Source: Rhyacichthys aspro (lineage: Eukaryota > Chordata > Actinopteri > Gobiiformes > Rhyacichthyidae). Taken from it: a DNA stretch of 64,000 nucleotides. The notes beneath the pieces were generated by a model that worked only from the letters and a program-made list of their open reading frames with translations, was not told where the DNA came from and made no database searches. Of this stretch, positions 47,883 to 60,355 are shown piece by piece. The translations under genes and the position numbers were made by a program. The stretch lies in assembly GCA_036850595.1 (NCBI GenBank), contig CM072156.1, positions 16,626,326 to 16,690,325 on the forward strand. The letters are read 5' to 3'. Positions within the stretch are counted from its first letter, which is position 1; each line of letters starts with the position of its first letter.

Positions 47883-47885
<3 letters not shown>

Positions 47886-49017
47886 CCTCTGTCCGTTTTG
47901 GTGCGGAGTTTCCTCTGAATAGTACAATGGGACTTAATTACAGGTCAGTAGCATGTCTCAGGGAGATAGAGGGAGCTCTGTTACCTTTCCAAATACAGTA
48001 TAATGCCGTCTTCCCGAGGGTGGGGTGGGGTAACAAGAGCTCCACAAAAAGGTGCTGATAGGCCGAACCTGAGAATGGTATAGGTGATCCCAGTAGGGAA
48101 AGTGAGCGTTTTACACTGAAAGAAAAAGAGAAGATAAAGGACTACATTAACTCTCAAAGGTCTTTTCCCCCATTCAGCCCACCCTCTTTTCTTTCCTGGG
48201 TAGCTACCACCAACTTTTAATTCCTTCCAATAAACTACATTTGAAGTTGGAGTGGGCCCACTGACAATAGGAAAGCATGGAGTGTTCATATACAGGTTAC
48301 ATATTCAAATGAAGGCATTTTTTACGGACTTTCATGGTTAGTGGTAAAGTTGATCAGTGCCATACAGCTATGGTAAATTACCTAGATGTTAGTGCCATAC
48401 AAAAATATCATACAAAAATAAAGTGTATTTTAATGCTCTCTGGTGCGTTGTTATTATTCTGTCTAATTGCCAAAGTTTGTACTTGGTGATGGTAGTTTTC
48501 AAGCATTTGAATCACTTTCAGTCTTAAAAAGACAACAGCATTTTCAAAGGATCCAAGTGCCTATGGGAATCCTATGGGAAGTAAGAAAGATAAATAAATG
48601 CTGTTACATTTTGTTCACAAAATGGAAAATAAACAGGGGAGTCCAGACTCAATGGCATACAACATCTTGTGTAGAAGCTTTTTTATATAGCATCTGGGGT
48701 TTGGATGTATAGATAACACAATAGTGCTCTCTAGTGGCATGAACAACACAGTTAACTTAAATCATGTTCCTCTGACAATGTTTAGCCTGCATGTACTACA
48801 AATGTTGAAGTGGCATTTTTTGTCATCTCAGTATTTTTTTTTCAAAATTTTTGGTAGCTGCCAAAGAGCATTTATGAAACACCTCTAAACTTACACCTAT
48901 ACTTCTGTTCAGTTGTGTGACTTTCAGTAGTAGTGAACTATAGCCACTGCAGCTGCCAACTTGTTCATTTATTGTTTTTAAAACGCACTTTGATCACTGC
49001 TGGGGCTTGAGAGAGCG

Positions 49018-49030
49018 AGGACAAAGTTCA
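49018..49030 (+). promoter_or_regulatory. hnf1a: HNF4-type direct-repeat site upstream of hnf1a
   Basis: AGGACAAAGTTCA is a DR1 element: AGGACA, one spacer A, then AGTTCA. It carries the CAAAGTTCA core used by HNF4-alpha. It lies about 270 bases before the hnf1a start codon. Mammalian HNF1A promoters have an HNF4 site close to the start, so the position and motif fit a conserved circuit. Binding is inferred. Confidence 0.5.
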
Positions 49031-49296
49031 CAGGTCTCATGTAAGGAGGAGGGGGTGTAGAGGAGGTTCCAAAAAGAAAAACTGACCTTTGAAAGCAAAA
49101 CAGCAGGTGGAGAGCTAAAAACTGGGCAGCTCAGGACACATCAGGTGGAAATACAACAGAAGGAAAATGAAAGTTTACCATTTCCTATTGAAAGAGGACT
49201 GCAGATAAAATGAGGCCAAGGCAGTCTGCTCGGCTGTTGTCTGACTGCTGAGCCGTGTTTGTTTGCGAGGCAGTAGCGAGACATAGCTTCAGAGTA

Positions 49297-52200
49297 ATGG
49301 AGGAAGAAGACAGGACAGGGGTGGCCACGACGAGGCCGAGCCGTTTGACTGCCCTTCAGGAGCAGCTGGTCTGGGCCCTGCTGGGATCTGGACTGTCCAG
49401 GGACGTCCTCATCCAAGCCATGGGAGAACTGGAGCGGGACAGGCTGGGCGCTGGCACTGAGAAGGCAGAGAGAGGGGATGGAGAGAGCTCTGAGGAGGGG
49501 GAAATGGATTATCCGCCACCTATCTTCCGAGATCTGGAGAAGCTTCCCCCTGAAGAAGCAGCCAAACTGAGGGCTGAAGTCGACCAGCTCCTGCAGTAAG
49601 TGGACCTTTATTCTCTGACAGCTCCTTGGCAATAAAAAACAATCACTGTAATCTGCCACTTAATTCTACTCAAACGTTTTTAACTTGATAAAGTCAAACC
49701 TGAACATCCCTTGACTTTCTAATCTGTGTTTCCTTTGTCCTTTTCACCTCATACAAAGTACAAATAAGCACCGGAGAGCTAAGAATAACATTTTACCTGG
49801 CAATATCCACACTACTGCTATTTTATCCAACACTTCTCACGCTTCCCTCCTTCTTCTGCTCTCTGCCTGTCCCTCTCCGCAGTCTGGCCTCTGAGGCGAT
49901 TTTAAAAAGGGTTCCTCCTTTGCTAGTTACTAATTACCCACCCTCATCATTATTCTGTGGTCATTTCTTAATAAATAAGCTATGTGCACAGCAGAGGTGA
50001 AGATTAATAGAACTCAACTGGCACATGACGCCATGTTTACACAAGTTACGAATGCTTTTTCCACAATCATTTCTAATATCTCTATGTGTCGTAACACACG
50101 GTATTATAAGCTCCTACCTAACAATGTGTTGAGATGTAGACAAGGAAAATATTCAAACCATGTTGAAATAATAAAACAACTAACTTGGTATTACATTTTA
50201 GTGTCAAAGTGAATGTAATAAATAGTGAACTATAACCTGGTAGAGTCACATTTTTGGGCCAGTGTATTTTTGTCTTACTTATCCTTAACACAGTGTTAAA
50301 TTAATGTTCTTCAAGGCTTTTCCCAGTTTTTCTCTTCATTGATCTAATAGAGCTGGACTTTGTCTCTGTGTACTTTCCCTTATCTCTCTTTGTCAATATG
50401 CTTCATTCTACTTCACTCCATGTGCTCATGCCTTCTGCACAGTGCTTATGTCCAATGTTTGAAAATGTTACTGACTTATCATGTATTTTGTTACATTTTG
50501 AACAAATATGAAACGAAAACAAGTAAATCAAATCTGTAAAATGGAAAAAGATGTGGAATGAGGTATAAAGTGGTGATTTCATAGATATTTGCTTGTCTCT
50601 GTCTCATAGAGAGGACCCATGGCATGTTGCAAAAATGATAAAAAGCTACATGCAGCAGCACAATCTTCCTCAGCGAGAGGTAGTCGAATCGACAGGACTC
50701 AACCAATCACACCTCTCGCAGCACCTCAACAAAGGTACGCCCATGAAGAACCAAAAGAGAGCAGCTCTGTACAGCTGGTACGTCAAGAAGCAGTGTGAGA
50801 TTAGTCAGCGTGAGTACACGAGCAGCTGTGGAGCTGCCACATTTCTGCTTTCATATCAGTTCATCAGGATAAAGTACAAAAGAGAATAAAGTATACTATT
50901 ACCTTTCAGAATTTACCAATGCCAAACATGGCCTTTCTTCAGTGGATGACCAAGGAGAAGACAATAGGAAAGGACGCAGGAACAGGTTCAAATGGGGTCC
51001 AGCCTCACTGCAGATCCTTTTTCATGCCTATGAACGACAGAAGAACCCCAGCAAGGAGGAAAGAGAGGGATTAGTGGAGGAGTGTAACAGGTGAGGCGTA
51101 CAGAGACAGGCAAGGTTACTTACATAGTAATTGTTCTTACTCATCAATGAACCATTTTAAAGGAACACTTTGTGTCAGAAGTTTTTCATTGACTGTGGCT
51201 AATCTGGATCACTGCTATTCTCTCGAACAGGGCAAACTGGACTGTTGTTTTTGTTACTTACTACTACTATGATAATTCCAAACAGCACACAATCACACAA
51301 ACTAAATACAAATGAGCCAGGCCCCCATGAGCTAGCACATACTGTACATATAAATGTAATGTTACATTTCTCTCCTCTTCCAATGGTAGAGCTGAATGCC
51401 TGCAGAGGGGAGTGTCCCCTTCCCAGCTCGCAGGTTTGGGCTCTAACCTAGTTACAGAGGTACGAGTGTACAATTGGTTTGCCAACCGACGCAAAGAGGA
51501 GGCCTTCCGCCATAAACTGGCTCTCGACACACCTTTCACCAACCAGTCTGGCCCCTCTTCAAACCCAACACTTCCAACAAGTCCAGAGCATGGTAATAAC
51601 CTGACCATACCTCACCCATTATATTTTATATAATAGCTGGTTATGATTACATATAAGCTGTCTTTAGCCAATGATGTGTATTCACCAGTTGTGTTCTTCA
51701 GGTCTGAAATACAGCCAGCAAATCTTGTGTGACAATTTGAGCTCAGTCAGAGGTAGTGGAGGGGAACGAGTGGGACGGTTAGTGGTGAGCCCTGTTGCAT
51801 TGGAGCCCAGCCACACTCTCCTTGAAAGCCATAATGCCAAAACGGTGAGGGCAAGTGACACGTTTTCTCACATTGTTATGCACTGCACACACTGCTACCA
51901 CTGAGACCGTGGTGTGCTTTGGTCTCAGGTGTCCAGCGGCGGATCACTGCCCCCTGTCAGCACTCTGACCTCTCTACACAGCCTGTCTGCCTCATCCACA
52001 ACTTCACAGGGACTGATCATGGCCTCACTGCCCAGTGTGATGAGTCTGGGAGAGTCTTCGCTTCTTATTGGTAGGCTAAGGTCTTAACCAGTAACTTTAA
52101 AGGTGTGTACGTGGTTATAAAGTGTTCAGTCAGAGGGCGTCACAGTCCTTCTGCTTGGGAAGAAGCAGAGAATTGATTTTCTGGTAGCCAATTCTCTTTT

Positions 52201-53409
52201 ACAAAGACAAGAACTGTAAAAATGTCTATGAATTAAAAAAGCAGATAAAATGCTTTTGGAGATAAATACGCTCTCTATTAATGCAATCCTCACAAAAAAG
52301 GCAGTCTTTGCCAGTCACTTACTTCCTCTCACAAAGTTTTATTTTGCTTTGATTGCAAGGTCTAGCCTCCTCACAACCACAGCCTGTACCTGTAATAAAC
52401 AATGTGGCAGGTGGCTTCACTACTCTTCAGCCAATCTCATTCCAGCAGCAGCTCCATGCCACTCCTCAGCCGCCAGCTTCACAGCAGATCCAGAGTCACA
52501 TGGGAGCCAATCCATTCATGGCCACCATGGCACCGCTGTCATGCCACAGTAAGCCTACAGAAGTAGAATAAGTTAGCCCTGTCATGTGGAGTAGGTATTC
52601 AACCTTTGTCCCTCATTGCAGTGTACAACAAATCTGACTCGCCACAGTACTCTTCGTCCAGTCTTCTGTCCCAAGCCATGGTTATCACCGACAGCAGCAG
52701 CTTAGGGACTCTGACCAGCCTTGCTGCAGTCAGACAGGTAGTAGAGCAAACTAAATCCCTAGCACAGAAGAATATATGATGATACATAATGAAATGTTTC
52801 CCTGTTTTTGATAGATACTTACAGCAGATCCAGAGGAGGACACAGAGCCACCCTTAGATGAAGACTCTCTACATCTGCAGCCCCCCACACCTGTGCCAGG
52901 TAATAATCAATACATGTTTATAACTACAGTTTGGAAACATCTTGTGCTGCCTGTCTGAAAAGAGCTATATTTAAAGGCAAGTAACTCATTTAAGATAACA
53001 CTGTGTATTACATTTTGCCCTTAATCAAAGTAATGGAGAGAAGTTGCAGAATTCTTGCTTCTGATTGGATAAAAGTAGATTGGATGCCACTAAACCGTTT
53101 GTTGTAAAACAGAACCCTTGAGTAACATGCTATAGCACTTATGCCATTTGAATATAGAGCTTTCAAATGTTTATTTTATCAAAACTACGTCCCCTACTTC
53201 TCCTTTACAAGCCTATATTGACAGTTAATGTAAGGTTTTCTGTGCTCAAAGAAATGCTGGTTTTATTTTTTCCAACAGCTTCTTCAGAGAGCCTCGAGTT
53301 GTATCCGTCATCTCAAACAACAGAGAGCCATCAGACTCATCTCCTGTCACCATCGCCTACAGACATCAGCTCATACATCCCCTCACAAATGGTGTCGACA
53401 GCACAGTAA
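49297..53409 (+). CDS. hnf1a: Hepatocyte nuclear factor 1-alpha
   Basis: Homeodomain transcription factor of liver, pancreas, gut and kidney. Ten coding exons (49297-49595, 50610-50809, 50910-51090, 51390-51592, 51702-51844, 51929-52070, 52360-52548, 52622-52737, 52815-52899, 53279-53409) give 562 residues; human has 631. The N-terminal dimerisation domain is RLTALQEQLVWALLGSGLSRDVLIQAM. The POU-specific-like domain runs from EDPWHVAKMIKSYMQQHNLPQREVV to NQSHLSQHLNKGTPMK. The atypical homeodomain runs from GRRNRFKWGP to VYNWFANRRKEEAFRHKLA, with the extended loop between helices. The transactivation region has SL-PPVSTLTSLHSL and SSYIPSQM near the end. The start is the first ATG in frame and gives MEEED. 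The protein is shorter mainly in the Pro/Gly-rich linker. Confidence 0.97.
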
Positions 53410-53643
53410 CAATGCTCTTACAATCCACGTCTGCACTTCTCAGGACTCAGGGATGAGGTGGTGCTCAGGATGAACAGCCATCTCTGGTCTAACCTCTGAA
53501 ACAATATAACAATTCAGGGAGTCACATACACTGGGACCAACTCAGCTTTAATGCGTCAAACTTTGAATGCGAGTCCACCTAAACACTGTAAAACAAGCAA
53601 TATCCAAGAATTGAGATAATCAACTGAAAATACAGATTATGTT

Positions 53644-53657
53644 TTTATTCAAATAAA
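53644..53657. terminator. Back-to-back polyadenylation hexamers of hnf1a and custos
   Basis: TTTATT at 53644-53649 (AATAAA on the minus strand) and AATAAA at 53652-53657 on the plus strand are two bases apart. The plus-strand signal lies 243 bases past the hnf1a stop. The minus-strand signal lies about 180 bases past the custos stop. The two 3' UTRs therefore probably overlap by a few dozen bases. Confidence 0.55.
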
Positions 53658-53828
53658 AATTTGTATTATTTAGTCACTTTAGTAGAAACTTGTAAACCTT
53701 ATGTTACCTTTTTACACACTGCCTGAAATGCTTTTTTCCAAAATGTGTCCTGACAACAGATTAAACTGTATTTCCTAAAACAGTATTGCAAAATTATTTA
53801 CAAAATGAGACATTGGTCAAGCGGGAAA

Positions 53829-55762
53829 TCAGCTCAAAACCTCCATCTTAGTATTTTCCGATGTGGCTTCCTTCTTTTTCTTCTTCTTCTTATTTTTTTG
53901 TTTTACTGTGATTTGTGCCAGTTCCTTCTCTTGGTTGACGTGGTCACCATTCTTTTTAATGTCATTAGTAGAAACTGAGTCCGCCTGCCCATTCTCCTCT
54001 TGATTCAGTTTTTTCTTTTTCTTCTTTTTCTTTTTTACTTTTTCTTTCAGTTCAGAGTTTTCAGTCATTGCTGCTTTTAAATCTGATGGGAGGAGCGATG
54101 TTGATGGTGGTAGAAGATCTTTGATCGAAACAGCTGCCTCTCTCAGTCGTGCTTCCTTTTCACTGTCACTGTCACTGTCAACAATAATAATGCAAAACAG
54201 ACATGTATTTCTCATTTCATACATCTATTTCCCATTAAAAATAAACAGGTAACATGCACGTGTGGACCAAATGGATGCACAGTTCTTTCTCTTTCACCAC
54301 TAAATGTTTAAAAATGTATATTAAATAGGAAGAAATACTGATACTTATTCACTGTTTAAAAATATGTAAATGAAAATTAAAAAATGTCTCTGCTTAGATG
54401 TTTTGAGGGACATCACTAAGTAATGTAGCATGTCTCAGTTACACATACAATATAAAGTCGATAAAGACCTTGAGCTTGGGACAGGTCGACGTTTTGGGGC
54501 AGGAGTATCTTCAGTATTCTGTCCGGGGACTGACGTGGAAAAGAGACGAAATCCTAGAAAGAAAAAAAAGTCAATACAGGAGAAAAAACTCTTCTCAGGA
54601 AATCAGTAGGCCCACAAAACTGAAAAATAGTTTTTTAGTTTAAGGAAGACTCAGTGAAATACACCACAGTTTCACCTTCATCATCATCCTTGGCGTCATG
54701 TTTTTCTGTATTTACACAGCTGAAAACTGAAGATTGCTTCTCTGAAATCAAACTGAAAAAAACAACGTTACTATAACACTGAAAATTATTTAGTCTTAAC
54801 AACTTTATAATATATTATCACATTTACCTGTCAAGAATAAGGCCCAGCTTTTTTGCCACATGCATCTGGAAGCCCTGGGTGACTTGGAGCTCATTGCCAT
54901 CGTGCTCATGGTCTGCAATAACTAAACTGTTGCACAGCAAAACAATATTATAACTTTAAAAACTAAATTTTCATAGGCTGTAAACTTTTAAAGTAAAAGC
55001 AATCCGATTATTAATTTGGTTATTGACTGGTAGTTATTTATTAAGGTATCTATTATTTATTTTCCCACTAAACTTGACCTGTATACTGCATACTGCATTT
55101 TGAAGGTCTTTAATGTGCGCAAAAGGTGGGAAAGCAACGGATCATCATTTACTCTTTTACCTGGTAACTACTACTGTCATGTATTGTACGGGCTTTTTAC
55201 TTATGTGATAACTTATTAACAGCCATTTTTTTTTTTGTAAAACATTCATGCTACTAAAATAACAGCCTCCAAAGTGTTGCAGAGTGGATATATTAAAAAA
55301 CAACAACTTCTTATGGGAAAATATGTTATATTAATATTATCAGGTTATTCTTTAAAAGACTTACCGTTTTGACTTTTTCACATTGTCATCTGCGTCTATA
55401 ACAATAAAATATGGTCACCTGCACAATTCACATACACCCAAAAGCAAACAACAAATTTCATACAGTATAAAATGTAAAAAAACGACTCAATTTAACGTTA
55501 CAAATGATATTAATGATGTAATGTATGGCAGAGTGTTGGAAAAGTGTCCTGTTTGTAACAGCAGCTTGGAGCCTTCCATGGTTCCAAGTTTTTTCGTCCA
55601 TTTCCGGTTTGTCAGTCTACTTTTTGTTATCTTAGTATTGTTACCTTTAGCCTGCAAGGCTCGTGTGTCCCACACAGCCTCCTGACATCGTTTAAGCTCC
55701 TCATCATCGCTGCTACTGGAGTCTTCCCTAACACCAGCCATGTTTTTCATGATGGCCGCCAT
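53829..55762 (-). CDS. custos: Custos (C12orf43 orthologue)
   Basis: Small nuclear protein; the Xenopus orthologue modulates Wnt/beta-catenin signalling and interacts with nuclear lamin. Six coding exons (55762-55645, 55395-55365, 54926-54828, 54752-54676, 54553-54469, 54174-53829) give 251 residues. The opening REDSSSSDDEELKRCQEAV, the middle HEHDGNELQVTQGFQMHVAKKLGLILD, GFRLFSTSVPG and SDSDSEKEARLREAAVS match human C12orf43 in order. The C-terminus carries two long lysine runs (nine Lys, then seven Lys after an Asn), giving a very basic end. The first ATG is used, but residues 5 or 8 are also Met. As in human, the gene is convergent with hnf1a. Confidence 0.93.
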
Positions 55763-55859
55763 GATTAACCACGTGCTATCGCCGTTCGCTGTTTTGAGCC
55801 AGGAATTATGGGTTGTGTAGTTTTGTTTTATCAAAAGACTTGTCACAAATAAATTTTAC

Positions 55860-57747
55860 TCAGTCATAAATGTATTTATTCGTTACTTTAAACAAGGCAA
55901 ATGGAGGCAAGAAAATACAAACAATAAGGTAACAGGACAAAAGTATTAAGTTAAGTATTTTTCTTTCTTTCTAGTGATCTAAATTATCTTGTAACATCAT
56001 AGAAAACCATTCCATGCACAAAGTCTACTCACAATGTCTGTGCTTAAGATTTTTAATTAAAAGCTTGCTACATTTTCTTGGAAGAACCAGTGTTGTGGAT
56101 ATATAAATTTGACTTATGTCAATGGTAAACATGTGATTTGTTTTCCGGGTTCAAGCATTATAACGTCTATACCGGTCCCTGATAAAGTACATGACATTTA
56201 GGTGTCAATACGCCTTGTAACATTTTTTTTAATTGAAATCAAATGCATATATTGTATAAGAAGACCATTATTCAGCCATTACAAAACAACTACTATACAT
56301 CATGATGCAGAGATTCTGTCACATGTACCCGTAACTTTTTTAAAAATCACAAGTTTACCATCTAAAAGTTGTTTGATATTATGAAAAACAGACTTTTCCC
56401 AGAAATCTCAAATATCAAACTACCAAAGCTGCTAAAGAGAAAACATCATGAGCCAAAGGCTACACTTGTCCTTGAATGTAGCTCATAAACAGCTATAAAT
56501 TATCACTATTACTGCTGGAAAGCTCAACAAGTATATGAAATGTTATCCTATGTTTTATACAAAGTACGAAGCTGCAGAGTTTGAGGCCCGTCCTTTGGTC
56601 AGCGGCATCATACTAAAGTGTCCAACATAAAAATACAGAAAGTACGAGTGTACAGTACAAGGCACATAATGACATTATTTATTCAGTTCAAAAAAGGAAG
56701 CCTAGATTAATATTTAAGTTTTTAGGAACATCTCCATAACTGTTAATTATTTAATCACAGATGTAACTTAATTTGTGCCAATTAAGGTGCCAGTGTAATT
56801 CAGCTAACTGACCAAGAAAGAAAAGGAACAAATCTGGAAAGTATCAAACAATGCTCAATGTCTCTACATACAGGAGGTGTGCTTGGAGGCCAAAAGTAAA
56901 TGTCATCTTACTGTAGGCAAAACTACAATAAAACACCAAAGCACACAGCTTCTGTTACAATAAATACAACCAATAACTACCCTTTCTTCAGCATTAGAAC
57001 TAGAAGTGACTAAAATGTTTACATCGTATATAAAACTCTGGACTCTGTGACCTGACAACACCTGAGCAGTAAATGACTATTCAATATAACAAATTATTGA
57101 GGAAACGCCTTATTGATTGAATTAATTTACAATTTGTCAAATATGCTTCATGTCGGGCTGATCTTTTCCAAAACAGATTTATTTCTCATGACACATCCTA
57201 TATTATACCTTGTAAAAGTGAAAGATATTTGATCCTGATCATAGATAAATAAACTCACATAATAGTTAACTAGTGCAACATGATTATCTATAAGAATACT
57301 GTCACAGGTCTAATCAATGTCTACTTTAAAGAACAAAACAAAAAAAACCCCACAATTGTCACTTGCAAAGGGTGGTTCAAATAAACACTGCTTGAAAGAT
57401 CTAAACTTAAGTCAAGATAGGTCTACTGGATTAGCCAGTGAGGCCTGTCACTAAAGTGTCCCTTCCCAGCAGAGACAGAAAACTTAAGGCAGTAGTGTTC
57501 AAGCGGTAACATGATACAAATTGAAAGAGAGCAAAATATTAAAGAAAACTATCCCCTGAGTCTCTGGTTCTGAGCTCTGTGTGGTGCTGATGAATGGGTT
57601 CATATGAAGGCAGATGTGGTCCGCTGGTTTTGAAGAATGTTGCAGTGATTTGTATCCAGTTGAGAAAATACTTCGGCTTCTCCTCGGGGAGCGTCAGGAT
57701 GCATTTAATCTGCAATGGAGATATTTCACACATCTCTCCTTTCAGTA
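55860..57747 (-). other. unc119b: unc119b 3' UTR and spacer
   Basis: Nearly 1.9 kb of AT-rich DNA lies between the unc119b stop and the custos start. No open frame of interest was seen. Minus-strand AATAAA signals occur at about 57175, 56675 and 55873, so the 3' UTR may take up most of the interval. Confidence 0.4.
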
Positions 57748-59717
57748 TTACAGACCACCATTGTAGGCATAGTCTGCCTTATTGTGCATAATGAGTTTGT
57801 TGTCCACAAAGTAGAAACTGTCTGATCTGGTCTCATAAGGGTGCTCCACCATTTGGCGAACTGGAAGGAAAGAAAAAAATTTAAGCGTTATTTTGCGCAA
57901 TGGAAAATTATGACATGTTTTTTAAACAAACATTTGGTTTGACCAGAACTTACTCAGGTCGTCTGGAAGCTGTGGAAATTCATAGATGTGTTCACATGTG
58001 TTGCGGCTGTTCGGGATGCAAAAGCCGAAGTCAAAATCAAAGTTCTTGAGAAGATGGCCCTGAAAGTAATGCCTCTCAATCATTCTAAAGCTGTTAATGG
58101 GACGGTCACCAACCGTAAACTCCACACTGAAATTAAAAAGCAAAAACAGGCTATCATCAAGTGAGCAAACAGTAAAAATTAAGCATTCTCACAGAAATAT
58201 GTTGATGACAAAGTCATGGTATTACTTACGTTGCACCAACTGTGCGCAGTTTTAGGAAGGCAGGCGTAAACTGATAACGCACAAAACGTCCAGCACTGCT
58301 GTCCATGTCTGCACTCTCTTCTTCACTTTCTACAGGACCTATGCAAAAAAAAACCCCTCAGAGGACCCATATTTACCACAATAAACAGTAACAGTAAATG
58401 TAAGAATTTATTTATGTTTGTGTCACATTTAGCCATAAAGCATCACAGTAATATGATACTGTGCTCACTCATATAAGGGAAATATAAGAGGGACAAAAGT
58501 TTCTCAGATTTAGTCTTGTGTACAACATATACTTAGATTAGCTGCTAATTTGATAACATAAACCACAATGAAAGAGGCCAAATTTATAAGTTTAAGCTTT
58601 TTAATTATTGATTGTGTAACACCGATACACTGCTTACCGCTGTTGGGAGGTTTAGCAATCTCAAACAGTACTGTTCCCGTCTCCAGATCCCTGATTTTGA
58701 AACGTGTGAAGTCAATGTTGTAGATATTATCTTCAGGTTTACACAGATAATCTGAAATGTAAGACAGCATTGAGTATAGTATAACACCAGTAATATTTAA
58801 TAAGCTTCATCAGACACTATACACTTAATTTTGTATTGGTCTGCAGCTCCAGGTCTGAGTCTTGTTTAGGGATTTGAGATAACGAGCCACTAAGGTTTCA
58901 GAATCTGACTCCAAGCTACTGTAATGTGCAGTAGTGAGTAATGCTATAGTGCAGGCTCTCATCATGGGAAAGAAGGGAAGTAATACCATTGTTGTCTGGG
59001 CCGGGGAAAAAATCCCAAAACAATGAGGGGCATTAAGCTTTTGCTGTTAAATGTGGTGAGTATCCAGTGACTAAGATGGTTCAAATACAGTACTGGCAAA
59101 GGGGGGAAAGAATTGTAACAACTTTGAATAGTAATCTAGACTAAGCTAAATAGTGGAATAGGCTTTGTAATTTAGAACAAGGGGTAAGACCTTTATCTAC
59201 TGTGGCACTGTGCAGACAGAGGCAGTATGAATGTGAGCCGGGCTGATATCTTTCAACACTACATTTGGGCTCAAAATACACATCACATTACATGGTATCT
59301 GCATTAAACTCGATATTAAAGCAGATAGTATCATTGTGTCAAGCGTTCTTTATGAAATGTTTATGAGTGCTACCCAACTGTTTTCCTATTTTTTCTATGT
59401 ACCTATAAACACTCAGTCCTAACTGCAACTAGCATACCATAAAATGTTCCCGACTGAGTGTTTACAAAGGGATTGGATTACAAACTAAACTGAGATCACA
59501 TACCTTCAGTAACATCCCGGAGACCCAGGACATGGTCTGGAGAAATGTCTTTTCCCAGCGCCCTGAGTTCATCCTCTGTGACCACGGGCCACTTTTCCGT
59601 CTGGCTGCGTTTCGATTTAAGCTTTTTCAACATTCCTCCGACTGTCTTTCGCTCCGTATTAACGTTCACTTGTGCCTTGTTGACTGTCGGCGCTGCTTTG
59701 TTTCGAGAACTGTTCAT
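57748..59717 (-). CDS. unc119b: UNC119B lipid-binding chaperone
   Basis: Carrier for myristoylated proteins such as NPHP3 and transducin alpha, delivering them to cilia under ARL3 control. Five coding exons (59717-59504, 58751-58638, 58338-58230, 58126-57954, 57860-57748) give 240 residues; human UNC119B has 251. After a Lys-rich disordered N-terminus the PDE-delta-like beta-sandwich begins: YLCKPEDNIYNIDFTRFKIRD, GTVLFEIAKP, RFVRYQFTPAFLKLRTVGATVEFTVGD, NFDFDFGFCIPNSRNTCEHIYEFP and the end NKADYAYNGGL. Exon 3 begins with an acidic insert (ESEEESADMD) before RFVRY, as in the B paralogue. It starts 638 bases from the divergent pop5 ATG. Confidence 0.95.
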
Positions 59718-60355
59718 ACCGGACTATGCAGCATTTATAAAAAAGATCATTTGTACTGTTTAATTTAGTAGCTACTTGACAAACTGCGGGTGCAATTTCA
59801 AGATGGCGTAAACGTGTACTGGGAGAGGAAAAGCGAGGTCGTGATTGGCTGAGAGCGATGGAGGTTGTCATAGTTACCATGAGGCGAATGATTTATGCAC
59901 ACGGGCTCACCGTTTGCAGTGCGTCGCCCAGTACTTTACCTTGTGCGATTGAGTGGTAATGTTTTAATATTTTGCCTGTCTTTTGCACATTGTGCTACAA
60001 GATTTTTCTCTTTTTTATTTACTTGACTTTAATTATACGCTCTTAGTTTTGTTGTCCAAAGGTTGGTTGTTGCACGATTGCTAGCCACATCATCACATTA
60101 TTTTCCACCAGCAAAAAGTGAATGAATAAAATACAATGAAAGCCCACAAAATGATGAGAAAGCCACTTAAACCTGCAGGATAGTTTATCATTTACCATGT
60201 AGTCCAAATCGTGCTGTCTCGTTCGTTATGTTAAACGCACCCTTTCACTAAGCTCATTTTGCAGTGATGTTAGTGTCCAATGTGTGGCGCCAGTGCATCT
60301 TGGAGTAAGAGAACATTTTGTTGACAGTTTTTCATTGAAGAAGAGTCTGGCAATC
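59718..60355. promoter_or_regulatory. Shared divergent promoter region of unc119b and pop5
   Basis: The two start codons are 638 bases apart on opposite strands, with no room for separate long promoters. There is no TATA box close to either start. Both are broadly expressed genes, for which a bidirectional promoter is common. Confidence 0.5.

Larger units (their letters stand above)
44703..49296. other. Spacer between divergent msi1 and hnf1a
   Basis: This contains the GC-rich msi1 promoter (44.7-45.0 kb), a hAT-like MITE (45.05-45.32 kb), a diverged repeat with two copies of GGAAAAATCATGG (46935 and 47258), a CA microsatellite (47833-47882) and the hnf1a upstream region. No coding exon is supported. 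The block at 47.57-47.82 kb is more GC-balanced and motif-rich than its flanks and could be a regulatory element. Confidence 0.4.

Noticed and set aside
49141..49659. 172-codon minus-strand frame over hnf1a exon 1
   Set aside because: It is antisense to the conserved HNF1 dimerisation exon.
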